Source: Chitinophagaceae bacterium (GTDB lineage: Bacteria; Bacteroidota; Bacteroidia; Chitinophagales; Chitinophagaceae). Taken from it: a stretch of 34,459 bases of DNA. The notes under the pieces were generated by a model that made no database searches, was not told the origin of the DNA, and saw nothing but the letters and a program-made list of their open reading frames with translations. The stretch is taken from positions 1 through 34,459 of the forward strand of contig CANKGM010000001.1 of the NCBI GenBank assembly GCA_947481355.1, written 5' to 3'. Position numbers and translations under genes: made by a program. Each line of letters begins with the position of its first letter. Positions within the stretch are counted from its first letter, which is position 1. Below are positions 16,808 to 25,800 of this stretch, one piece after another.

Positions 16808-17944
16808 TTGAATAAACCTGTTTGTATAGGAATCGATACACGTGACCTAAAGTTGGCTACAACAGGCACCAAAACATACCTTTCGGAATTACTAAAAGGC
16901 ATAAACAATACGAATAAACAAGATTATTCTATCATTGAGTTCAGCTCCTTTTGGAAGCCCTATTGGGGTAACAATATCTTTGGGAAAATCTATGAACACA
17001 TCAGTTTTTTTATTTGGAAACAGTTAACCCTGCCGGTCAAAACGTTTTTGGCTAAATCAGAAGTACTGATTTGTACCGACTACTATTTACCCTTACTTAA
17101 ATTGAAGGCGAGGCATATTGTTGTGTTTCATGATGCCTTATTTTTTGACCACCCATCCTATTACAACCCTGCTTGGCTCAAGTGGTTCAAATTCATTTCG
17201 CTCAATGCAGCAAAACAAGCGGATGCCATTATTGTACCCTCTACTTTTTCGCTATCTAGGCTTAGTGTCTTTCTGCCTTTCCTGAAAGAAAAAATGCATG
17301 TAATTTACCAAGGGCCAAAAACAATAGAACTTAGAATTTCTCCAACTAAAACAACTCAATTAGCTTTAGATGAAATTGGAGACACCCCATTCCTTTTGCA
17401 TGTAGGTGGTTTGGAGAAGAGAAAAAATATCCCTTTTTTAATAAAAGCATTACACGAAGTAAGAAAAAAGAAGAATATCAAACTACTTTTAGTGGGAAGA
17501 CCAAATCCCAAAATATACAACAACAGTCATCAAGAAATCATTGAAACCATCAAAAACTTAAATCTTGAAAACGACGTCTATTTTACTGGTTACGTGGAAG
17601 ACGAAGATTTACCATTTTTATACAAAAAAGCAATCGCATACGTCCTACCTTCAACTTATGAAGGATTTGGAATACCTATACTGGAAGGGTTCCAATATCA
17701 TCTACCTGTGCTCATTGCAAACAATTCATGCTTAACTGAAATTGGAGGTGATGCAGTATCAACTTTCTCGCCATTCCATTTGAATGAACTAGTTGATAGC
17801 ATAAATGAAATAGTAGAAAATTCTGCACTTAGAAATTCATTAATAGAAAAAGGAATACATAGACTCGCCCATTTCAATTGGAATAAATCTGCATCAGATT
17901 ACATCAACATCATTGATAGCATCACCAAATCGAAGGCAAACTAA
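16808..17944 (+). CDS. Glycosyltransferase family 4 (GT-B fold), TTG start
   Basis: A 378-residue retaining glycosyltransferase. The N-terminus IGIDTRDLKLATTGTKTYLS (7-26) is the standard GT4 opening loop. VVFHDALFFDHP (105-116) and the linker VPSTFSLSRL follow. The C-terminal domain has LLHVGGLEKRKN (196-207), LLLVGRPNPKI, FTGYVEDEDLPFLY and LPSTYEGFGIPILEGF (280-295), with the E285-x7-E293 motif. The start must be TTG at 16808: an in-frame stop lies at 16793-16795, no ATG is available, and the conserved opening begins at residue 7. First gene of the four-gene plus-strand island; the next gene begins two bases after its stop. Confidence 0.92.
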   Translation: MNKPVCIGIDTRDLKLATTGTKTYLSELLKGINNTNKQDYSIIEFSSFWKPYWGNNIFGKIYEHISFFIWKQLTLPVKTFLAKSEVLICTDYYLPLLKLKARHIVVFHDALFFDHPSYYNPAWLKWFKFISLNAAKQADAIIVPSTFSLSRLSVFLPFLKEKMHVIYQGPKTIELRISPTKTTQLALDEIGDTPFLLHVGGLEKRKNIPFLIKALHEVRKKKNIKLLLVGRPNPKIYNNSHQEIIETIKNLNLENDVYFTGYVEDEDLPFLYKKAIAYVLPSTYEGFGIPILEGFQYHLPVLIANNSCLTEIGGDAVSTFSPFHLNELVDSINEIVENSALRNSLIEKGIHRLAHFNWNKSASDYINIIDSITKSKAN

Positions 17945-17946
17945 CT

Positions 17947-18711
17947 ATGCATTACGAACTACTTTTCGGAATCCGTTATGCAATGACCAACTATAAAGAG
18001 GCATGCACGCTAATTATTGAAAAAGCATTATCAAATGAGAATCCAAAACATTTTGCTGTTTCACCACTTGCAGTGCATGGCTTAATAGAGGGGTATAAGA
18101 ACAAAGCACTTAAGTCACAAATCAATTCAATTGACCTAGTTGTTCCGGATGGACAACCCATAAAATGGGCCTTAAATTATTTTCATAATGCCAAATTAAA
18201 AGACAGGGTTTATGGCCCCACTCTAATGCTCCATGTATTAGAGGCATCACAAGGAAATAGTGTAAAAATATTTTTATATGGCAGCACTGATAATACCTTA
18301 ATCAAGTTAAAGAGCTTTATACATAAAAACTATCCTACAGCAAATATTGTAGGCATTCAATCTGATCGTTTCAGAGAGTCAACTCAAGAGGAAATAGAAC
18401 TTGATAGAAAAACAATTATCAGTTCAGGAGCAAACATTGTGTTCGTCGGCAGAGGATGTCCTCGGCAAGAAAGATGGGTAGCCGACAATAAGGATTACAT
18501 TCCTGCAGTACTCATAGCAGTCGGTGCCGCTTTTGATTTTCATGCTGGTAATGTATCACAAGCACCTTCATGGATGCAGAAAAATGGACTAGAATGGCTG
18601 TATCGATTTACCAAAGAGCCTAAACGTTTATGGAAAAGGTATCTACTGACCAATAGTATGTTTATCATGCTCTTCCTGTTTCATGCATGCAAAAAGGGCT
18701 TAAGCCGATAA
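17947..18711 (+). CDS. WecG/TagA/CpsF family glycosyltransferase (GT26)
   Basis: A 254-residue membrane-associated transferase of family GT26, which adds a second sugar (ManNAc, ManNAcA or glucose-type, depending on member) to the polyprenyl-PP-linked first sugar. Evidence is the conserved VVPDGQPIKWA (65-75) with catalytic-type Asp68, RVYGPTLM, YGSTDNT, then IVFVGRGCPRQERW, AVGAAFDFHAGNVSQAPSWM and LEWLYRFTKEPKRLWKRYL near the C-terminus. The last basic/hydrophobic segment (KRLWKRYLLTNSMFIMLFLF) fits membrane attachment as in TagA. It starts with ATG two bases after the GT4 stop and is followed 35 bases later by a Wzy/ligase-like gene. The donor sugar cannot be told. Confidence 0.93.
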   Translation: MHYELLFGIRYAMTNYKEACTLIIEKALSNENPKHFAVSPLAVHGLIEGYKNKALKSQINSIDLVVPDGQPIKWALNYFHNAKLKDRVYGPTLMLHVLEASQGNSVKIFLYGSTDNTLIKLKSFIHKNYPTANIVGIQSDRFRESTQEEIELDRKTIISSGANIVFVGRGCPRQERWVADNKDYIPAVLIAVGAAFDFHAGNVSQAPSWMQKNGLEWLYRFTKEPKRLWKRYLLTNSMFIMLFLFHACKKGLSR

Positions 18712-18746
18712 TCAGCTAATCGGCATTATCAATTATCTTTACCACA

Positions 18747-20132
18747 GTGAACTTCCTAATTCCCTTTTTAAGCATTTTTCCCCTGGTATATTTTGCCAGC
18801 TTTTTCTATTCAGTCAAAGAAACGCTATCAAAGCAACATGACGGGATATTAATCTTTTTCATATTTGGACTTCCAATTTATATTACAACTCTTTCTATAC
18901 TTAACCTATATGGATTAGGAGACTTTATACCACTTGTTCAGTACACAAAAGAGATAATTGTTTTAATCACACTTGGACTATTAATATATGAATTGGAAGA
19001 ATATCCAAGTTTAACCAACTTAGATAAAATTATTCTAGTCTATTTTTTCTACAACCTAATCTATATATTTCTGCCCATTGGAGGATATAGTATATTTGAG
19101 AAAGCCATTGCATTCAAGAATATCGCGTTCTTCCCTTTTATATATTTTATAGGACGATTAATAAAACCTGAAACAATATGGGTATCAAAATATAAAATTC
19201 TTATTTGTATTCTTGCCATAGCAAGTGGTTCTGTTTTACTTTTAGAAATAGCTACATACACCCATTTACAATCAATCACTGGATACTCAGATTATAACTT
19301 TACTTTTTTAGGGATTGAGCCGACAGGGCATGATGGACTAACGTGGACGTTTGAAATCGAAGGAGGCATTAAGAGATTTGCTAGTTTCTTTGCAAACCCA
19401 CTTGAACATGCTGCAGCAACTTTATTGACTATTGCTGTACTGATAGCGCTTATGTCAAAACAAGATAGTGCAAATAGAAACATAATATTACTTACTATAT
19501 TGGCGGCACTACTGTCGGTAGTATTTGCACTTTCTAGGGCATCTTTAGCAGGCTTTTTATTGGTTATATATATTTTTGCTATTGTAACAAAAAAGAAAAA
19601 AATTTTATTGGCATTTCACATTGCAATGGCTGTAATTCTTATTGTTATTTTATACTTTTTAACAGACCATACCCTATCGGAATTTATCATTAATACGTTT
19701 AACTTTTCAAATTCATCAAGCCTTTCACATCTAGTGGAATGGGTTGATGGGATAGAATCAATTACTGCACATCCATTAGGCATTGGCCTAGGTGAATCGG
19801 GAAGGATTGCAGGAGAATTGGGTCTAAATACAGGAGGAGAAAATCAATTGATCATACTTGGCGTACAAACAGGAATAATATCTATTTCACTATACATATC
19901 CATGCTGATAATAAGCATACACTGGTCTATAAAACTATTTACGAAATCATCAGGAAAATCGAAACAGCTTGGCATTTTGCTTTTTGTATTTAAAGTGGGT
20001 ATGATCATACCGATGTTAACAGCATCAATTGAATCGTATCTTTACATAAGCTATTTGGGGTGGTTTCTAACTGGCCTACTTTCAAGTATATATCAACAAT
20101 TGATCATTAAAAAAGAATATGGCGTTTTTTAA
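18747..20132 (+). CDS. Wzy/WaaL-like O-antigen polymerase or ligase, GTG start
   Basis: A 461-residue polytopic inner-membrane protein with about 10-12 hydrophobic segments. The central region FASFFANPLEHAAATLLTIA and SRASLAGFLLVIYIF, then the periplasmic loop with HPLGIGLGESGRIAGE, are typical of the O-antigen ligase/polymerase superfamily (Wzy_C). Polymerases and ligases cannot be separated by eye, and another Wzy-like gene exists at 30761-32041, so one may polymerise and the other ligate to a lipid. Start GTG at 18747; no in-frame ATG precedes the first membrane segment. The 3' end overlaps the methyltransferase gene by 14 bases, suggesting coupling. Confidence 0.85.
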   Translation: MNFLIPFLSIFPLVYFASFFYSVKETLSKQHDGILIFFIFGLPIYITTLSILNLYGLGDFIPLVQYTKEIIVLITLGLLIYELEEYPSLTNLDKIILVYFFYNLIYIFLPIGGYSIFEKAIAFKNIAFFPFIYFIGRLIKPETIWVSKYKILICILAIASGSVLLLEIATYTHLQSITGYSDYNFTFLGIEPTGHDGLTWTFEIEGGIKRFASFFANPLEHAAATLLTIAVLIALMSKQDSANRNIILLTILAALLSVVFALSRASLAGFLLVIYIFAIVTKKKKILLAFHIAMAVILIVILYFLTDHTLSEFIINTFNFSNSSSLSHLVEWVDGIESITAHPLGIGLGESGRIAGELGLNTGGENQLIILGVQTGIISISLYISMLIISIHWSIKLFTKSSGKSKQLGILLFVFKVGMIIPMLTASIESYLYISYLGWFLTGLLSSIYQQLIIKKEYGVF

Positions 20133-20892
20133 CAATACCATTGAGTTAATCCGGAAGCAACGCTTCAGCCCAAATTGGTTTTTTGGGGTGATTTTGAATG
20201 ACTTTTACTTACCAAGAAGAAAATTATATTCTTTCATCAAAAGTGAATCTAATGATATCCAGGGAAAGATTTTAGATATAGGTTGTGGCGAAAAACCTTA
20301 TGCCCATTTATTTTCCTGCACTGAGTATATTGGTATAGATATAGAAACAACAGAAAAATATCATGAAAAGCATAAAACAGATCTATTTTACAATGGAGTA
20401 GATCTTCCCTTTGAAAACAATAGCTTCGATTCAATAGTTTGCTTTGAAGTTCTTGAGCATGTTTTTGAACCTGAAAAAATGATTCATGAAATGTTTCGCG
20501 TATTAAAGCCAGGAGGTTCCATTCTCCTCACAACACCATTCATATGGAACGAACATGAAATACCATATGATTATGGCAGATATTCATATTTCGGATTAAA
20601 AGACCTCTTCACGAAAAATGGATTCATCATTAGTAAACAAAAACGAATACTCTCCGGTTTTGCACTAATCATAACACTAACATCACTTTATGTGAGAGAT
20701 GGACAAGAAAAACTGAAAGAATTATTCCCTAAAAGCAAACTAGGAAAAGTTGGAAGAGGATTGATCTATTTGATCTTCAGGCCTATTTTTATGGCTTTTA
20801 ATATTGCTGCAGTAGTTGCGCAGCTACTTCCAAAGAGTGAGCGATTTTATTTTAACAACGGACTATTGGCGAAGAAAAAGATCGATTCATAG
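20119..20892 (+). CDS. SAM-dependent class I methyltransferase
   Basis: A 257-residue cytoplasmic methyltransferase. Motif I is ILDIGCGEKPY (51-61), followed by the acidic post-I residue in YIGIDIE (70-76), FDSIVCFEVLEHVFEPEKM and LKPGGSILLTTPF (motif IV-V), then HEIPYDYGRYSYFGLKDLF, a pattern of type-11 methyltransferases in polysaccharide clusters. It probably methylates a sugar of the repeat unit or caps the chain; the substrate is not visible. It starts inside the end of the Wzy/ligase gene (14-base overlap) and ends in a 41-base convergent overlap with the GT2 gene on the other strand. Confidence 0.9.
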   Translation: MAFFNNTIELIRKQRFSPNWFFGVILNDFYLPRRKLYSFIKSESNDIQGKILDIGCGEKPYAHLFSCTEYIGIDIETTEKYHEKHKTDLFYNGVDLPFENNSFDSIVCFEVLEHVFEPEKMIHEMFRVLKPGGSILLTTPFIWNEHEIPYDYGRYSYFGLKDLFTKNGFIISKQKRILSGFALIITLTSLYVRDGQEKLKELFPKSKLGKVGRGLIYLIFRPIFMAFNIAAVVAQLLPKSERFYFNNGLLAKKKIDS

Positions 20893-21814
20893 AATCATAT
20901 GAATTGTTAATTCCATCTAAAATGGACCTTAACACAGCACGTAGTTTTTTGGGCCTTCTTAAGAGTAAGAATCTCAACATCAACAATGAGTAATATACAA
21001 TCTGAAATAATACTACTGTTGGAAATAAATACCACGTTGAAAATTCCCTCAGTAGAAAAATGCGATTTCGAGAATGCAAGTAAACAACGAATGGATGTGT
21101 ACGACCTTCTTGAGTTTCCTTATTGGAGTTGACACTATACCCTGCAATATGATATATTATAGATGAGGGTACATAGGCAATTTCGTAACCCTTTTCTCTA
21201 AGTCGAAAAGAAAATTCAACATCCTCATAATATGTCTCGTACGTTTCATTAAGCAATCCTAAGCCATACTCTGTAAACAGTTTATTATTTATGAACATAC
21301 AACATCCCGTAGCCCAAGGCATAGTAGTAATAGAATCATATTTATCACTATTCTTCTTACCATAGCCTTTTGTACTAGTAAGTCCAATCCACTTATTAAA
21401 TCTATTCCCAGCATTCCAAATCAAATTTTTGTCATGCTGAAATAAAATTTTGGGTTGAGCAAGTCCAACTGCAGGATTCATCTCGATATAATCATAGAGA
21501 TGATTCAAAAATTCTGGTTCAACAGTTGTATCATTATTTAATAATAAAGAATAATCGAATCTTGATTCAATTGCGTACCTAATTCCTACGTTACACCCTG
21601 CTGCAAAACCGAGATTCTCTTCAGACCTAAAAACAATAACATCCCTATACTTATTTTTAATGCGTTCGGCAATGGGAATAGTAGACCCATTATCAACTAC
21701 GATTAATTCAATAGTAAACTTATCAGAAGGCTTTACTGCATTCAAGGATTGCAAACAAGGCAATGTGACTTCAATACCGTTCCAGTCAACTAATATGACG
21801 GCGATTCTTTTCAT
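20852..21814 (-). CDS. Glycosyltransferase family 2, rhamnosyltransferase-like
   Basis: A 320-residue GT-A fold enzyme. Evidence is the N-terminal VILVDWNGIEVTLPCLQSL and VVDNGST, the metal-binding region SLLLNNDTTVEPEFL (DxD-like NDT), the PWATGCCMFI segment and the acceptor-side YYEDVEFSFRLREKGY. The C-terminal 60 residues hold a hydrophobic stretch (FSTWYLFPTVVLFQIVYYSL) and a basic tail, so it is probably membrane-attached. It resembles the dTDP-rhamnosyl/galactofuranosyl transferase subgroup (WNG and NNDT); donor not determined. Its start overlaps the flippase gene by 29 bases; its 3' end overlaps the methyltransferase on the other strand by 41 bases. Confidence 0.9.
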   Translation of the reverse strand: MKRIAVILVDWNGIEVTLPCLQSLNAVKPSDKFTIELIVVDNGSTIPIAERIKNKYRDVIVFRSEENLGFAAGCNVGIRYAIESRFDYSLLLNNDTTVEPEFLNHLYDYIEMNPAVGLAQPKILFQHDKNLIWNAGNRFNKWIGLTSTKGYGKKNSDKYDSITTMPWATGCCMFINNKLFTEYGLGLLNETYETYYEDVEFSFRLREKGYEIAYVPSSIIYHIAGYSVNSNKETQEGRTHPFVVYLHSRNRIFLLREFSTWYLFPTVVLFQIVYYSLLMLRFLLLRRPKKLRAVLRSILDGINNSYDSMNRSFSSPIVRC

Positions 21815-23012
21815 AAAAGACCAAACAAATCGACTCTATGAGTAATAAGTAGATGAATGCAAAATTTAGTGGCAGTAATATTAAGCAGACCAAAGTGAGT
21901 ACTATAGAAATGATAAAAATGCTAATACTAAGCCTAAGCTGAATTGAAAATGTCTTGTCCATTAATATCTCCATAACATTAAGCGCGTTTAAGCCTATTA
22001 TCAATGGAACAATAGAAATCCATTTGATAAATGTTATTACCAACTCCTGGTCTGAGGAATTTGAAAGCCAAAATGCAATTAATGGAGCAAAAAGAAAAAT
22101 AAGAATCCCTAATCCGAGTAACATAAAAAACAGGACCCTATTCACTTGCTTTCTGAAGCCTAGCCATTCCTCATAACTACGATGGTGAATTTCAATGGCA
22201 ACAGGATAGATCGAATTTGAAAACGCAACCAGAAGCATTCGTGCTCCCCAAATAATTTTGTCTGCAATAGCATAAGCACCCAGTACAACAGGATTTCCCA
22301 TAAAACCAAGACCATATAAATACACTGATTGTTGAAGGTGAACTGCCAAATTAGAAACTGTCAACGGGAAGTTTTTTCTAAGTGCAAAGGCAGTGCCGCG
22401 AAATGAAAAAACACCTTTTGTTATTCGCTTTGTATTAAAAAGGTATAGCCACAACAAACCAAAGCCTAACAATTGTGAAAACCCAACCAATAAATTCACC
22501 AATGGTGCATGTGAAGGGCTTAAAATAAAATGAAAGACTAAAAAGAATGTTAGTATTCTTGAAAATAAATTAGCTAGATTAAAGTACTTAAGCTGCTCTA
22601 AGCCTAAAAAAAAAATATAAGGGTTAATCACTTCTGAAAAAACCAAGGAACAAATACCCAATAAAAAAACTGAAAAAGGTAAATGAAGTAAATAAGTCGC
22701 TATTGCAACCACTAAGTACAAAACAAAAAACATAAAACGGATCCCAAAAAGGGGTGCCAAGCTTTTCTCAGTAGCTACAATATCGCCAATAGAAAGCTTT
22801 ACATCAATTGGGCCAGTTTGATTGCTCGCATAATTAAGGAGAATAGAGATAAATCCCGAGAGGGATAATGAAATCAATACATAACCATTAGCTTCTAGTC
22901 CAACTCGTTTCAAAACCAACGGAATTAGAATTAACTGCAATAAAACATTAGTTGCTTGAACTGAACCCAGATGGAATAAGTTACTAATGCTGCGTTTAAC
23001 GAGGTGGGCCAA
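21786..23012 (-). CDS. Wzx-type polysaccharide flippase (MOP superfamily), TTG start
   Basis: A 408-residue polytopic membrane protein with about 12 hydrophobic segments, moving the lipid-linked repeat unit across the inner membrane. Typical features are an N-terminal basic amphipathic start followed by NLFHLGSVQATNVLLQLILI, the loop GLEANGYVLISLSLSGF, a central LRKNFPLTVSNLAVHLQQS helix and LGAYAIADKIIWGARML (the subunit-repeat hallmark of Wzx/MATE proteins). The start is TTG at 23012: the frame upstream reaches a stop within about 20 bases and has no ATG or GTG. The gene begins 10 bases after the epimerase stop and overlaps the next gene by 29 bases. Confidence 0.88.
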   Translation of the reverse strand: MAHLVKRSISNLFHLGSVQATNVLLQLILIPLVLKRVGLEANGYVLISLSLSGFISILLNYASNQTGPIDVKLSIGDIVATEKSLAPLFGIRFMFFVLYLVVAIATYLLHLPFSVFLLGICSLVFSEVINPYIFFLGLEQLKYFNLANLFSRILTFFLVFHFILSPSHAPLVNLLVGFSQLLGFGLLWLYLFNTKRITKGVFSFRGTAFALRKNFPLTVSNLAVHLQQSVYLYGLGFMGNPVVLGAYAIADKIIWGARMLLVAFSNSIYPVAIEIHHRSYEEWLGFRKQVNRVLFFMLLGLGILIFLFAPLIAFWLSNSSDQELVITFIKWISIVPLIIGLNALNVMEILMDKTFSIQLRLSISIFIISIVLTLVCLILLPLNFAFIYLLLIESICLVFYEKNRRHIS

Positions 23013-23022
23013 TACTGTTTTA

Positions 23023-24114
23023 TTATTTTAAACTAGTTGACTGGAGCTGGGTTAAAACCATCTCCTCAAGAATATCTTCTATATTATATCGATATGACCA
23101 ATTTGGAAAATCAGTTTTGAATTTATTTACATCGGATACATACCATATATGATCGCCTTTACGGTGATTCAACTCATCAATAGTATAATCCATCCGTTTT
23201 CCCAGTCTATTTTCCAACCAATTGATTGCTTCAATCATAGAAATATTGGAATGCCTAGAACCACCCATATTATATACAGATCCTTTTTGAGGTGGGGATT
23301 GGGACACCTCCCAAAATGCAGAAATTAAATCTGCGCTGTGAATATTATCCCTCACCTGCTTGCCTTTATAACCAAATATAGTATAGGGCCTATCAGATGT
23401 AGCACACTTTACCAAGTATGCAAGAAAACCATGAAGCTCAGCGCCACTATGCGAAGGACCAGTAAGACAACCTCCCCTAAACACGATAGTATTTAATCCG
23501 AAGTATCTTCCATATTCTTGAACCATTAAGTCTGCAGCAGTCTTGCTCACTCCGAAAATACTATGTGTGCAATTTTCAATTGACATTGACTCATCAATTC
23601 CATGAAGATAAAACGGATGAGAATCTGCAATTTCCCAACGGGTTGGTAATTCAACTAAAGGCAACCCATTTGGATTATCACCGTAGACCTTATTGGTTGA
23701 TGTAAAAATGAATATGGCATTAGGCACATTCTTTCTTGTACATTCTAACAATTTTAACGTAGCAGATGCATTCACTTCAAAATCCGTAAGCGGTTCTCTT
23801 GCAGCCCAATCATGCGAGGGCTGTGCCGCACAATGAATAATTAATTCAATAGCCGAAGCATTTTGTTTAAAAATAGGCTCGATTAACTCTAGGCTTGTTA
23901 TATCTACATCATAATGCTCGTATTCACTTAATGTTTGCTTCAATTGCTCAACCTGCCATTTAGTACTAGCTGATTGTCCAAAAAAATAGGAACGCTTATC
24001 ATTATCAATTCCAATAACTCTATATCCTTTTTGATGATAAAAACGACAAGCTTCTCCACCAACTAAACCACCAGAACCAGTTATAATTACAGTCTTTTTA
24101 GCTAAACTCTTCAT
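23023..24114 (-). CDS. NAD-dependent SDR sugar epimerase, CDP-paratose 2-epimerase-like
   Basis: A 363-residue extended-SDR enzyme making an activated sugar for the repeat unit. Visible features are the dinucleotide motif GSGGLVG (13-19), IGIDND (34-39) and CAAQPSHDWA (95-104), then STNKVYG (139-145), and FGVSKTAADLMVQEYGRYFG (187-206), followed by FRGGCLTGPSHSGAELHG and GYKGKQVRDNIHS (248-260). The last blocks are the hallmark of the CDP-paratose 2-epimerase/tyvelose group and relatives. The usual catalytic Tyr of YxxxK is Phe187 here, with Lys191 kept; the substrate might differ or another residue may serve as base. It sits in an operon between Wzi-family and flippase genes, with one base between it and the preceding stop. 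Confidence 0.87.
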   Translation of the reverse strand: MKSLAKKTVIITGSGGLVGGEACRFYHQKGYRVIGIDNDKRSYFFGQSASTKWQVEQLKQTLSEYEHYDVDITSLELIEPIFKQNASAIELIIHCAAQPSHDWAAREPLTDFEVNASATLKLLECTRKNVPNAIFIFTSTNKVYGDNPNGLPLVELPTRWEIADSHPFYLHGIDESMSIENCTHSIFGVSKTAADLMVQEYGRYFGLNTIVFRGGCLTGPSHSGAELHGFLAYLVKCATSDRPYTIFGYKGKQVRDNIHSADLISAFWEVSQSPPQKGSVYNMGGSRHSNISMIEAINWLENRLGKRMDYTIDELNHRKGDHIWYVSDVNKFKTDFPNWSYRYNIEDILEEMVLTQLQSTSLK

Positions 24115-24115
24115 C

Positions 24116-25756
24116 TTAATTGTTGCGTTTACTCTTTTTTATTTTCTGTACAACTTTGCTCCAATCATAAATAAAGCCTATCCTTCTATGAACATTCATA
24201 AAATCCCAACCATCAGAAAAATAATTTTCTGGAGTAACCGGCTGAGGAATCAATGATTTCCAATTATAGTTTATAGATCTAATGAATGAAATCTGTCCGA
24301 AAAAGAACCATTGCTTATACTGAAAACTCCAAACGAGAGAAGAAGATAAATCCACCCACTGCCTATTAAAATCTTTAGATCCTGAATTTACATTATAGTT
24401 ATAATAGAAGTCAGCATTATGAACTAATCGTTCAACTTCTATTCCAACTTTAGTTGTCCCTTTTATCCATGAAAATTCTAATCGCTGTGAATTACTTCCT
24501 GGACCAATTGGTGAGCCCAACACCTGGCCATTATTTGTGAAACCATGCCTTACTGAGTTATCGGTATACCAACTTTTGGCCTGTTGAATCAATGAAAGAT
24601 TAGGTACTTGTAATTGGGTAACTTCTATGCCTAATTGAAGAAAAGAAGGATTTTTTTTGTTCTGATTACCTAACTTAAATAATTTTCGTGCACCAGCTAG
24701 ATATCCTCTAGGTATTGTATCTTCTAACAAATTCCATGCTGTTGCCATCTTATCGGAACGTCCATATTGAAAATACATTTCTGCGTTGTCCTCTGGCAAT
24801 ACATATCTAGCGAACACAGAGCCCATGGTGGCAGATGGTGTTCCCGATTTTTTATAGCAAATAGATGCTAGATCAGTTCCAATGAACAAACCATTTAACC
24901 ACTTAGGGTGCCACGTGATGATACCTCCAGTAAAGATTCGTTGATGAAGAGTATCTTTTGGTCGATATATAAACCTACCGTTAAACGTTCGATTTGTCTC
25001 ATCAGGAAGAATACCAGAATTCTTTAATTTACCACCCCATATAAATTGCCATTCAAATGATCCCACAGGCGTTTTGATTGGCTTGGTGCTGTTGAACGTA
25101 TAATGCAAAAAGCCAGGAGCATTGTTGCTCATGATCAATGAATTGAATCGACCAGGACCCCACCACAAATTTTCTGTTGATATCCCCAAGGCCATATTTT
25201 TATATTCATAGTGCACTCTAGATTGTCCTGCAAACAACCTTCGAAGAGGTTCCTGTGTAAACCGTTCTGGCTGATCTATCTTATTAAGCCAGTTATAATA
25301 ATAATTCCAAATGATATTATAATGGTCACTTGGAAAAGTAGGGAAAGAAGGGTTAAACGCCCAAACATATTCCGGACGAAGTCTTAGCATGATATTTCTA
25401 TACCGAGCCTCTGCACCAATTGCATAAAGTCCTTGCCAACCACGAGTAGGATACATAGACCCGTCAGCGTAGCGCAGTGGAACTTTGGTATTGAATTGTT
25501 CGATGTGCTCCACTTGGAGCAGATTGATAAACAATTTCCGACTAGAGCCCGTAAAATGCTCAAGCTGAATAGGTCTGACCATAAAAGAGAAATTCGACAA
25601 GTCACCTTTCACTGAATCTGACATCAATTGCTTGCGACGGAATATTTCTTCAAGTGAACTATTCGAAACAGGAAGTGTAGTTTGTCCAAACAGTTTATCT
25701 CCCAAAAAAACAAACGTCAAAAAACAAACGATTATATAAACTCTATTCCCAAACAT
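24116..25756 (-). CDS. Wzi-family capsule assembly protein (tandem paralogue 2)
   Basis: A 546-residue predicted outer-membrane beta-barrel. I prefer ATG 25756, which gives the signal sequence MFGNRVYIIVCFLTFVFLGD; the longer frame from 25777 adds seven residues. The mature protein has RPIQLEHFTG and LRYADGSMYPTRGWQG, an ENLWWGPG block (195-202), then MSNNAPGFLHYTFNSTKP and KTPVGSFEWQ, and ends in aromatic barrel strands. The same blocks in the same order and at the same positions occur in the next gene upstream (25801), so the pair arose by tandem duplication. Role: presumed surface anchoring or assembly of the polymer, from homology to Wzi. Confidence 0.88.
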   Translation of the reverse strand: MFGNRVYIIVCFLTFVFLGDKLFGQTTLPVSNSSLEEIFRRKQLMSDSVKGDLSNFSFMVRPIQLEHFTGSSRKLFINLLQVEHIEQFNTKVPLRYADGSMYPTRGWQGLYAIGAEARYRNIMLRLRPEYVWAFNPSFPTFPSDHYNIIWNYYYNWLNKIDQPERFTQEPLRRLFAGQSRVHYEYKNMALGISTENLWWGPGRFNSLIMSNNAPGFLHYTFNSTKPIKTPVGSFEWQFIWGGKLKNSGILPDETNRTFNGRFIYRPKDTLHQRIFTGGIITWHPKWLNGLFIGTDLASICYKKSGTPSATMGSVFARYVLPEDNAEMYFQYGRSDKMATAWNLLEDTIPRGYLAGARKLFKLGNQNKKNPSFLQLGIEVTQLQVPNLSLIQQAKSWYTDNSVRHGFTNNGQVLGSPIGPGSNSQRLEFSWIKGTTKVGIEVERLVHNADFYYNYNVNSGSKDFNRQWVDLSSSLVWSFQYKQWFFFGQISFIRSINYNWKSLIPQPVTPENYFSDGWDFMNVHRRIGFIYDWSKVVQKIKKSKRNN

Positions 25757-25800
25757 AAATTTACAACTAGGCAACAAAAGACATTCTCTATACTAATATG

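Noticed and set aside
20852..20892. Frameshift or assembly error as cause of the 41-base convergent overlap
   Set aside because: Both frames read plausible C-terminal tails into the overlap without internal stops, so no error needs to be assumed.
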